Shown: one piece after another, positions 44,843 to 54,567 of the stretch
Numbering within the stretch: position 1 is the first letter of the stretch
Layout of the letters: each line of letters opens with the position of its first letter
Assembly: GCA_021234155.1 (NCBI GenBank)
Contig: JAJEKV010000829.1
Coordinates: forward strand, 19,553-83,552
Source: Isoetes taiwanensis
Lineage: Eukaryota > Streptophyta > Lycopodiopsida > Isoetales > Isoetaceae
Reading direction: 5' to 3'
Length of the DNA: 64,000 nucleotides
Program-made: the position numbers and the translations under genes
Notes under the pieces: model-generated
What the model was told of the DNA's origin: nothing
Databases searched by the model: none
The model's input: only the letters and a program-made list of their open reading frames with translations

Positions 44843-44870
44843 GCCCAGCAACGCTGGGCACTTTTTCTAG
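44843..44870 (+). other. Helitron 3' terminal hairpin and CTAG end
   Basis: The perfect stem GCCCAGC/GCTGGGC with loop AAC is followed by ACTTTTTCTAG. This is the terminator-like hairpin and CTRR end used to stop rolling-circle transposition. Confidence 0.88.
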
Positions 44871-46540
44871 TCTATATAGAATCTTACTTCCCTCTCTGTT
44901 GGTTCTGATGGGGGCACCTTCTATAGCTAGACTTCTCAATTTGAGACGTATCCGGACGGGATCTCCCTCTTGCTTCTTATGGAATAATGTCTACTATACT
45001 GATAATGGTAGTCTTGGCAATACTCAACCAACTTAAGGAAGCAAGAGGTAGCTGCCACAAGACAACATAAAACCACGTTAAATTTAATTAAATTGACAAC
45101 GAAAAACATAAAGAGCCACATGGCGTCGACACCCTGTAAAGGGAGCCGATCTATAAGCCAAGTAAAGGAAGATGAAGATCAAGAGTGCCAAGGGGAAAGT
45201 GGAATTCATGAGGTTAGTGATATGATCAAGGAGCTAACAAGAACAAAAGGTTACCAAAAATTGTGAAATCTGCCCAAGGTTGTAAGGACAATATAAAAAT
45301 AGCAAGGGCAAGGATAGTGCTAAGAGGTCCGTCCAGTGATAAATGAAGAAGGTGTATAAAGGAACAAACGATATGCCTAGTCTGCCAAAATGAAGAGACC
45401 AAATTAAGAACTTGAAATATCAACCACATCCGATAACATAAAAAGCAACTTCTCTAAGCTTACCAGATGCATGACAAACACCAACATAATGATCAATCTC
45501 AGAGCAATGTCAAGAAGAAAAATGAGGTTGACATCAAAAAGAAGTCCAGAGCATAAGGTCCAGGAAATGGTTTGGAACAAGATTAGGAGAGCGAAAGGTG
45601 CTAAGGTCCGTTCAAAGTTAGCGAGGAGAAATGTGTGTGGTGATGTCGAGGGAGACAATACCACACATGCCTAAAGCCATGAATAAAAGGCCCCAATATG
45701 AATCATGTTTTTGCAAACGAGGGGCGAGATTGAGGAAGAGGATGTGACATGTTAGCACAAATCAAAAAGGAAGGTCAAGAAGGAAATTGAGATGAAAGTT
45801 ACGGGGATCACAACGTAAATCAAATCGAAGTCAAAAGTGAGGTTAGGCCAATGAAATGGAGTCAAAAGTGCAAAAAGGGTTATGGGCGCAATGACCATAG
45901 GAGGGACAAAATGAAACATAATGGCTAGGTAAAATGACATATTAATAAGCGAGGTGTGGATGATGCGCTATTATAAAACAAAGGGCAATGGACATGATAA
46001 ATGGACCAAAAACACGATGACGGCGTGGAAGTGACATATTAGTAGTAAAAGCTATCCATAAAGTGTGCTTTACCAGAGAAAGAGAGTTGAGGTGTTGAGG
46101 CATGAACAAAGTGGAGACTAAAAACGGGTGGGGCTATGGCGGTCTGCACCGCCGTGAATGAGGTCAACCAATCAGAATGGTTAAGAGGCCTATGTGGAAA
46201 AAGCAAGTTTAACAAGCGATAGGAAAGGTTGAGGTTGAGGACACGAGCGGAAATCGTACAGTCAAAACTTAAGAGATCAAACTTTGGTAGAAGGATATGA
46301 ATGGATATACATGAAAAACAAGCAAAGGGCCGTCAAAGTGGAAAAGGCAAGATTGAGGTTGTATCAAGAACACAGTTTAAAATCTAAGAGGAGATCAAAA
46401 GTAATCATAAAATGCAAAGAGACAAGGCACAAAAAAAATATAATGTACCATAGTAGCAATGAGAGCATCGATAAAGAATCAATATCTTTGAATATTTAAA
46501 CTCAAAAGCAAAAGGGCAAGGGCATCGCAAAAATATTGGC
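44871..46540. other. Purine-rich unassigned region
   Basis: No gene is recognised. From about 45080 the plus strand is strongly purine-biased (AGG, GAGG, AAAGTGG words), and long stretches without stops on either strand are short and hydrophobic on the minus strand. A diverged echo of the word GTGACATATTAGTAGTAAAA (about 46033) reappears at 49910 and 50040. It may be the interior of a non-coding LTR element. Confidence 0.4.
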
Positions 46541-46559
46541 TCCTAACCAAACATTCAAA

Positions 46560-46760
46560 ACCATGCGCATATCGAAGTTCGATATGGCGATATCGAAGTT
46601 TGATATACTGGCGTATATCGATATACCTCGATATACGATATCCGATAGAGGGGCTCTAAAATGCATGATAAAAAAGCATATAAAATTGATATACGAGTAT
46701 ATCGAAGTTGGGGATATACTATAGTATATCGAACTCTAACTCCTCGATATACCACCAGAT
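46560..46760. repeat. TATCGA-rich palindromic simple sequence
   Basis: The self-complementary word TATCGA or its variants GATATACG, TCGATATAC appear more than ten times in 200 bp, giving many overlapping short hairpins. It looks like expanded simple sequence rather than a regulatory array. Confidence 0.75.
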
Positions 46761-47180
46761 AACGATTTTTGTGTTTTTTCGAGGTTCTTCTGGGAGCTTA
46801 TTTCTCGGGCGCCGCTTTTTGAGAGAATTTCGAGGAGCGGTCATACCTGAGCGGATCATGGAAGAAGAACCGTGAGTAAGAGTATTCAAGATCAAATTCC
46901 TCAAAGATTTCTTTACTTTTACATCTCGCTTCTTTGCGGAGCTCTTCAACCGCTTATTTTCATGCTTTTGATGATCGGTTAGGATCTAAAAATTCAACTG
47001 ATGTGATCGCTTAAGAGAGGTGGAACTAGAATTAGGATCTAAAAATTCAAGGAGATTGGTTTTGTTTTTGGAAAACGATATTGAAAGTGTAAATATACTT
47101 ACTATATTCCGAGATTTTGATTTCATTATGTGAATATTAAATGTAAGATTACTGATATTGAGTTCAATATAACGCCTTCC
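46761..47180. other. Unassigned sequence
   Basis: No gene or element is recognised. AGGATCTAAAAATTCAA is repeated at about 46980 and 47034, a 54-bp duplication. Confidence 0.4.
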
Positions 47181-47194
47181 ACATGCTTCACGAT

Positions 47195-47420
47195 GGTGCA
47201 ACATGATTTACATGTCGCTTTATGTTGCAACATGACTTACACATGTCGCTTTACGCTGCAACATGACTTATTACTATGTTAGCATTACGTCGCAACATGA
47301 GGTGACATCTATGATATTGGTGTGAGCATGTGAGGGAACATAAGCTGACATGTCAATGGTTAGATAGGACATGCCAGATGATGTTTTTATGTTGCAACAT
47401 GACTTATTAAGCGTGATAAC
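47195..47420. repeat. Minisatellite-like repeat with unit about 34-36 bp
   Basis: GCAACATGACTTA with ACATGTCGCTTTA/TTATGTC is repeated at about 47200, 47226, 47260, 47293 and 47396. The last copies are spaced out by unrelated sequence. Confidence 0.75.
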
Positions 47421-49900
47421 ACGCGCACATGAAGTGACATCCTTAGGAGGATGTCATAATGATCATTATGATAATTGATGATGTGGCATGTTAAAAAAGG
47501 CATATATTTTGATGCATGGACATGTTAGTATTAGTAGTTTTTCTCGCTTGTAATGTTGATATGATATGCTTTACACTCTTTCTTTTGTGGATTATAATGT
47601 TATTTTTAGATGCTCCTACTTAGCATAGGTTAATGTTTTGTATCTTGATCAAATAACGTATATTCGGCTTTGAGGATCCAGGGAGATGATGGACTCAGAT
47701 CATTCGAGCACTTGTCCCGCCAGCCCATTGACGAAGCTTCCCATGTGCTTTTGAGTTGGCAAAGAGGATCTACTGCATGTGTTGGGGACATCATATGGAG
47801 GTCAATCTTCCCTTTAGTCTTAATTGATTTTTTTATATACATTTTTTTTAATTGGCTAAATGTTGTTTTCAATAATTAAAGCATTTATATTTACATTGCA
47901 TGAAATTTGTATGTACTTTCATTATTAGAAGTTTATTTATTTTTGCTTACTTGTTATGGGAGCCGGCCTGGGGTTTATAGTATTCTTTGTTGTCTAGGAG
48001 GAGAGTAGGGGGTGGTTGATTCTTCACGAAGTTTTATGGATTGAGCCAGCCGCGGTGGGTTCTCACCCCGCATGAGGAGGATTGCACATGTTCATGGTGT
48101 GCATCCATGATGGTTGCACACATCTAGCTGCTAAGTGAGGCGGAGGAGCCGCTTGGCTTGGGTTCCTGCACACCTTAACTCACCGGGCCCACCATAGAGC
48201 TCATCACCCGGAGGAGACATGGCCTAGAGTCCATGGGTCGCCCATCGACCCCGCCTCGTCGGGCACCATGTCGCAAGACTATGAGCGGAGAGGGCCCGAC
48301 GTCAGTAGACTAGATCCGTGAGCTCCGCTTTGTGATACTCGATGCATCATCATGATCCGTGGATGTCGCCTTAGTTTCTAGTCTAGGGGCTGAGCAAAAG
48401 CTACCACCACCTTGCCTCCAGAGGAGTTGCTGTGCCTTTCCCAGATGGTTCTGATGCCTGGATGGCCCGTGGTGGCTCAAAGGGGAGCACGAGAGGGAGA
48501 CTAACATTAGACCTCTTAGACTTCGGGATGGTTTCCCAGCCCATCCACGTGGCTGTGTAGAGGCCCGCATCGTGACTGGGTTTTTGAGTCGCAGGTGGCT
48601 CTGCATGACGCTTTGAGGAGCTGCATGAGGGCGACGCCGATCCTAGTCGCGATTTGGCGTGGGTTTGTTCAATGAAGTTGAGAAGACAAAGAAGAAAGAA
48701 TATTACGTAGGGGTTGATGGATGCATCGCCTCCATTACGATGGGGACACTCATGGCATCACCGAGGCTACCGAAAGCCGCCGTGCAGAGAGGAGTTTGAG
48801 AGACGGGCGGTTTTGGTGCAAGAGTCGATAGACGAGGACGATACGTAGCCAGGGAGGAGCCAGTAGGACACACCGGCATGGTGTCAGCCGCATTTGGACG
48901 CAGGGGCGAGAGGGTGACAGGCCAGCAAAGGAGAGGACGCAGAGAGGGTGAGAGAAAATATGTAACAAAAGCATGTGAGCAATATCATACCTCTATATGA
49001 GAACAACGAAAATCAAGAAATATATTGAGCCATAAGGGAGGGAGGGATGGAGGGGAAGGAGAAAAGAGAGGAGTGAAAGTCCAATCCAGGCCATCCAACG
49101 GAAAGCAAAATGAGGTTGAGGAATATACAACTAGAAGCAAGTCGTGATTAAAAATAAAGGCGAGGGTCAAGGTTGTCGTTTAAAAGGTGAGGTTATGGCC
49201 AAGGGCAAATTTAAACAGTGGTTGTCCTTAAAGCGTAAAAGATTTCCATAGGCATAGTTTAGAAGGTCGAGCGAATTATAAATTTCCCAGAGTAGTTATG
49301 CTGGCGATTAATTTTTTCCAATATTATTATGGTAATTGAAACAAATAAATTACATTTCAATTTATCTACAACATAAAAGGGATTTGATATCCTAAATAAA
49401 CCTACTATGTTTAGCTCAAATTGAGTAGCTCTTAACATATTTTTGAGTATCCTACTATTGGCCACTGGAGCTAGCAAAGAATTACTTGATTTGTAAGGAC
49501 ATAGGAGCGAACCTATGATCGCAAACACTTAGATCTATAGAAATGGAGTCGAAACTCCAGATCTAAACTTAAGAATGCATGGCTAATTTAAGAAAGGTAG
49601 GAGGATGAAATGTAAAAAATTTGGCGAAAGAAATACAAAATGTTTTCAATAGTAGCCTACTCAGCTTTAGTATTTCATTTTTGGAAATATTCAAAATATA
49701 GCCATTTATTATAAATAGCCCTCAAGGGCAACCCCGGTAATCGAAAGAGATGGGATTGAGAGGGCGAATGTCGAGATGGAATGCAATGAGGTTAGCCGTA
49801 TAACCAAGTGAAGAAATTGGCAAATTAAAAACACAATGACCTGAAACGTGACATGGTTTGCGATAATAAAGTAAAAGAGGTATATGCTAAATGAAAGTGA
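47421..49900. other. Unassigned region with GC-rich block
   Basis: 47950-48660 is much richer in G+C than its surroundings (for example GGCGGAGGAGCCGCTTGGC, CGACCCCGCCTCGTCGGGC) and may be part of an LTR. Frames at 47670-47879 (plus), 48606-48310 (minus) and 48974-48750 (minus) have no recognised motif. 48960-49260 is purine-rich like 45080-46500. No gene is supported. Confidence 0.4.
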
Positions 49901-49909
49901 AAACACAGT

Positions 49910-50168
49910 GACATATTGTTAGTAGAGAAATCCATCAACAAAGCCAAATGCAAATAAAAAACTGCAACATACATATAAGAAAATTAGCTAGAAAGACAGA
50001 AATGATGTCAACCGAGTTGAGCAAATGGAGCGCTTCAATGACATATTGTTAGTAGAGAAATCCATCAAATAAAGCCAAATGCAAATAGAAAACTGCAACA
50101 TATGGATAAGAAAATTAGCCTGAAAGACAGAAATGATGTCAACTGAGTTGAGCAAATGGAGCACTCTA
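49910..50168. repeat. 130-bp tandem duplication
   Basis: GACATATTGTTAGTAGAGAA to AATGGAGC is present twice head to tail (49910-50039, 50040-50168) with a few differences. It is the likely source of the overlapping, similar minus-strand ORFs here, which are not genes. Confidence 0.92.
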
Positions 50169-51710
50169 GTAAAAAAGATGTAAAACCTGCACATATGCAA
50201 GAGGAACCTATTACAAGAGCTGAAAAAATATCATAAAAACCCTTACATTGTAAGGAAATCAATGGCCAAAGAGATATGCCCAAAAATAGGTACGACTACA
50301 ACATAGAAATTTAAATATTTATTATGAGGCACGTAGAGAAACATGAAGACGTCAATACAGTGGTCGATGCATTGAAGCCAAAAAAAGAAAACCATACCCA
50401 ATACATGAACATCTTCCGTAAATAATTGATAAAGAGATCGAATTGACTAGAGAGAAATGAGGAAATTCATCAAATTGATACCAGATAACCCTAGGACTTA
50501 GTCAGAAAAAAAACCAGAGTAGTGTTCCAGCCATGTGGTAATAGCATACCTCGCTTCTAAGGTATCTAAACAAGCTTACAACAACATTTTGCAACCCTTC
50601 AAAAATGATGAACGTCAAAAATAAAGATGATATTGCTTCTCCTGACAACGTGAGTCTCAATAATAAAAACTAAATAACAAAACTGGGGAAATGGAAAAAC
50701 CAAGCATGAGGCCAAAACTCTGTAACCACATTGTAAAAACCATGTAAGATAATGTGCCGACATAATTAGTTCCAAGAAAACCTTGGGTTAGAATGATGAA
50801 TGCACAACAAGAAATGAAGCCGCAAAGGCCCAAACAATATCAAAGGGTCATCAACTGCTAAAATGACATGGGGAATTATACTTTCTTAGAAATGCATTTC
50901 AATTTTACCAGACCTTTGTGAGAGTAACCAAACTAGAAATACTAAGGAAATGATAGCATAGGAAGCTATTTAAGTACCAAACACGAAGCGTTATCAGCAA
51001 ATTGAGTAGGAACAAATGAGTCGGATATCGTAGCAAGCAGACTAAGCAGAAAATCAAGTCCCAAGAAGTGCTAATGCCCAAGCAAATCAATTCTGATAAG
51101 CGGAGTCCTAAGGATTGCGAGTGGCTAAGCAAGTTAATTCCAAACAACGCAGTGAATGCCATGGTTACAATACGAGTGCAATTCATATCTACTAGACCTT
51201 CGGCATAAGAAGGCCATTTACATTATCCCAACAAGGGGCATTATTAGCAGATAGGTATGAGGCCAGTAAACAAAGTACAAGGGATTTGTTAGGAAGAATT
51301 AGTAAGCAAAGGACAAGCAATTTGTTAGAAGTAATTGTCATCCAGCATTAGAAATGTAGATTGTGTGAGGACATGGCATATTATGAACAAAAGCCGGGAA
51401 ATTATTACCAAAGAACCTTACCACGATGGCAAAAGATGACGCTAGTATGAGTCAACTAACGAACCATCAATATAGAATGCGACAACTAATCGACCATAGC
51501 TACTATAGATTAATAGGAAAATAAGAACAATTGCAACCTAAGGATTTCGTGGAAACAACGGTCCAAATATAAAACCCGACAGAGCAAGGCCTCGGAGGAT
51601 TTGGGCTAGAAAAATGCCAAGTCTCTTTTGAGTACTTTAAAATCTAAAACATAGAGGGGGTTAGGAAAAAAGGCAAGTAAATCCAATCGTGAGTAGGAAG
51701 GCGGAGGGCT
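50169..51710. other. Unassigned purine-rich region
   Basis: Stretches rich in A and G on the plus strand with no domain and no long frame. Small direct repeats occur (for example AAACAAAGTACAAGGGATTTG/AGCAAAGGACAAGCAATTTG around 51270-51325). No gene is supported. Confidence 0.4.
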
Positions 51711-51870
51711 AAGGAATAGAATAGAATAGTTTTTTAACGCCCACGAAGACCAATAGGTCATGGGATCCATACAATGGGCTAGTACAATCATTACTACTAG
51801 GATTAAAAAAACCGAAAGGTTTTTCAAGGGAAAAACCTTTGCAAGAATGATGATACTAGACAAGCTTAGA
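51711..51870 (-). mobile_element. LINE 3' end (LINE-3), matching LINE-2
   Basis: On the minus strand it reads a GCAAAGGTTTTTCCCTTGAAA-type block, then a CCTATTGGTCTTCGTGGGCG-type block and a TTCTA-repeat tail (51728-51711). The same word order occurs in the LINE-2 3' UTR (23330-23145). No coding part is recognisable upstream, so this is a short 5'-truncated copy. Confidence 0.82.
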
Positions 51871-52700
51871 TAATGACTCTTTCGAGGGCTCAAGAATTGC
51901 GCAGACGTTTATCTAGAACGTTTATTTAGGTTTAAGGGAAAAAAAGAAGGGTTGAAGAAGAAAACTAAATTAGCCAAAGATGTGGCACGTCGATTGGCTT
52001 AGCTAATTATAACCCATCAAAAGGGCAAAAGAAAAATGCCCGATCGAGGCGATCTTTCGATTGGCGGCCGCGCCCCTCAAGCAAACCGCCTCAGGGCCAT
52101 GCTGGCCATTATGCACGCAAATGCGGTGTTCTAGCCGATTCCTTCGCCGGATGCAACCTCCGTTTCAAGATGATTTTCACTAGATGCAACCTCGGACCGC
52201 GAGAAAAATACAAAAATTAAGGTTGTTCATGCAAAGCACACATCACGAAGCCCTAACTAGCTGGAAAACTGTCGAGAAGCAAGCGGGACCGAACCGCGTC
52301 TTCGGGAATCAGTAGGAGGAAAATATAATATGTAAAAAACATTCTTTGTGAGAAACATCCGAGATGCAAAGGAAAAATTATTTTAGCTTTGCTTGTCATC
52401 GATCCATGATAGATAAGAGCCTTGAAGAAACCGGTGGCTTATAATCAGGAATCAAAGCATCGTCATCATCAATGACCCACAGTTGAATTAAGCCGAGATA
52501 TGTAGCAAAATAACGGGGGTTTCTTTTGTATTTTTGCACGTTTTTTCTATGGCTTTTATATGAATTGATGTTCAGATTTTCTGCGGGATGTACTAATGTG
52601 TACATCTAGAGTGCTATACACCGAAGCTTAATTTTCGCGTGCCATCTTTCCAATGGTCCACCTATGAATTTCCAAAGCTCAAGCTACGTGGCCTCGACCA
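51871..52700. other. Unassigned sequence
   Basis: 52030-52330 is GC-richer and contains GGATGCAACCTC and TAGATGCAACCTC words. The minus-strand frame 52605-52396 is unrecognised. No gene is supported. Confidence 0.4.
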
Positions 52701-52718
52701 AATGCATTTTAGGGTTCT

Positions 52719-53243
52719 ATGGTTTTGTGCCCCAATTTCTTGAGAAACCGCGGGACGGGAAGGCCAAGGAGCTTTGTGACGTTGGTCGCTTGTGTAGCTT
52801 GGGATGCTAGTTGTGTTTGCGGTCGTGTTTTGTTCGTGGTTTTGTGCAAGGAGGTAAGAGATTTGCTTTGCTTTGGTGATGTATTAGCGTGGTCGCTAAG
52901 CGACCCATGCACTTTAATGACACAGTGGAATGGATGTGAGTTCTTATGGAACGGGGGCTCATGTAAAACTTCACGGTCCTTCAATTCAGAGCCAAATGTG
53001 AACTCTTTTGGCACTCCATATCGGTTGGCTCGATTCATGCGCAGCTTGCATAAGCTTTCTTTTGAGATTTTGGATGGATTGGTTGTTCGTGGCATTATCT
53101 CAGATAGTTTGGAGATCCACATATGTAACCAAATATTAAAGGGAGGTGAAATGGCTTATGGACTTTTGGAAAGCACTTTGGTACTTGTAGCAAAGATTTT
53201 AATAGATCGTTTCAACCATCGAGGATATCAAATGATCCGTTAG
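52719..53243 (+). CDS. Longest open frame in the window (174 codons), unknown
   Basis: A plus-strand ORF of 174 codons. The N-terminal part is Cys/Val-rich (CVCGRVLFVVLCKEVRDL), followed by RLARFMRSLHKLSFEILDGL and EIHICNQILKGGEMAYGLLE, then a basic tail. No domain, signal peptide or catalytic motif is recognised. The opposite strand also has a 137-codon frame (53122-52709) over the same bases, so one or both are chance. The start is chosen only because it is the first Met. It may be a captured or decayed exon, but a real protein-coding gene is not established. Confidence 0.25.
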   Translation: MVLCPNFLRNRGTGRPRSFVTLVACVAWDASCVCGRVLFVVLCKEVRDLLCFGDVLAWSLSDPCTLMTQWNGCEFLWNGGSCKTSRSFNSEPNVNSFGTPYRLARFMRSLHKLSFEILDGLVVRGIISDSLEIHICNQILKGGEMAYGLLESTLVLVAKILIDRFNHRGYQMIR

Positions 53244-54102
53244 TATTTGATCTGGAGAGGTTTTTTCAGTTCTCTAGCCAATAGATCCGCTAAAGTTGCT
53301 AAGTTGAATGAGACAAGTTCGGGCACATAATCTTACCATCATGGTTTCAAATGGAAGTCTTGTTTATGGCTTTCCATTAGCTGGACACCTTTGGTAGATT
53401 AAGTTTGGTGTAAATGGTGGTGTCCTGTTAGCATCTTCTAATGCACATAAGCAAATCTCCGGGCACACAAATAACTGTCAGGCGTTGCATACTTCTCGGC
53501 TTATCTTGTCCTTCAAATATATGCTTCGTATTTTGATGCAATTCCTGTGTGGTGATTTGGCAAAAGCACTAGGACTTGTAAAGATGTCCCATAAGATGCC
53601 TGTCGAGAGTTCATTTCTTTTCATCTTCACGCATTGGCATATAAGGTACTAGAAATCTCATGTCGTTGGACGATGTTGATGAGCACATCTTTAAATTGCT
53701 TGTTGGATGTGAATTGCTCTATAAATACGTCGGCAAATGATGGTTTTAAAGGGGACCTGTTCACGTTATCGAGGGTTGAGGTTCGTTTCAAGGGATGTAC
53801 TTGATGTATTGATAAACGGGGCAATAAAGTCATTTGGCGGAACTTATTTGTAGAGGTACAATTCTTGTTGTGTTGGAGTATATTAGAGAGTGTCCCCTTT
53901 TTTATGCTAGAAATTCCCAGTTGATCATATCAAAACAGATCTCACAAACATATAACAATAAACAATGATTATATGACTTTCTTTTTGGTTTAGATGCTAG
54001 ATATTCACTCAAGGGAGTTTGGACTGTGTATATGTTGTATTGTTATAAATTGCTTGTTTGTTTTCTTTTGTTAGGGCCCGAAGGGCCAAATTTTTTTTTT
54101 AA
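53244..54102. other. Unassigned sequence
   Basis: No domain is recognised. The minus-strand frame 53833-53627 (FADVFIEQFTSNKQFKDVLI) is somewhat protein-like. A G/C palindrome (GGGCCCGAAGGGCC, about 54074-54087) and a T-run lie just left of the foldback element. Confidence 0.4.
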
Positions 54103-54567
54103 TATAACTACCAACACATAACTATCATTAGCATTAATTAATATAAACCATTGCATTTCTCGCTTAAAAATAAAATTCCCCCTTAAACCCCCTTTGGTTT
54201 GGGTGCATATTCACACGGGGGGTTACGTAGGGCAGCGAGAGCCCCAAAAATATATTTACAATACACGTACAAAATTAACACCATTAGGTATATTCTCTCA
54301 AATCTTATAGTATTTTGCAAACTTTAATATATAGTATACAAAAACTTGTACATGTATACCCCACAAACGAGGATTAAGCGCAAAACGGTCCAGATCTTGG
54401 AATAAGGGGTGAATATGCCCATCCGACAGCTCTCGTTGTCTGGGAGTAACCCAGTGTGAATATGCACCCAAACCAAAGGGGGTTTAAGGGGAATTTTATT
54501 TTAAAGTTTAGGTATGCAATGCTTTGTATTAATTAATGTTAATGATAGTTATGTGTTGGTAGTTATA
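54103..54567. mobile_element. Foldback/MITE-like element with about 150-bp inverted arms
   Basis: 54103-54252 and 54418-54567 are inverted repeats of each other with high identity: TATAACTACCAACACATAAC at the left end is matched by GTTATGTGTTGGTAGTTATA at the right, and TTAAACCCCCTTTGGTTTGG by CCAAACCAAAGGGGGTTTAA. The 165-bp centre is AT-rich and non-coding. Possible TSDs (TATA or AT) cannot be separated from the arm ends, so the superfamily is unknown. The 85-codon ORF that begins in the right arm is not a gene. Confidence 0.88.

Larger units (their letters stand above)
40872..44870 (+). mobile_element. Non-autonomous Helitron, 4.0 kb
   Basis: The left end is TCTATATATAGTAATAAAAG preceded by A, the typical plant Helitron 5' start. 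The right end is a perfect 7-bp-stem hairpin (GCCCAGC-AAC-GCTGGGC, 44843-44859) followed 11 bases later by CTAG and then T. Insertion between A and T, no TSD and a CTRR end all fit rolling-circle Helitrons. No Rep or helicase motif is visible, so this is a non-autonomous copy. It carries intron-containing gene-like sequence at 43100-43860. The 5' region also includes a TTTTGACCGTCGGATCT word that I regard as common near plant Helitron 5' ends. Confidence 0.85.

Noticed and set aside
44871-44890. TCTATATAGAATC as the start of a second, abutting Helitron
   Set aside because: It resembles a Helitron 5' end only in its first few bases, and no second 3' terminus follows.
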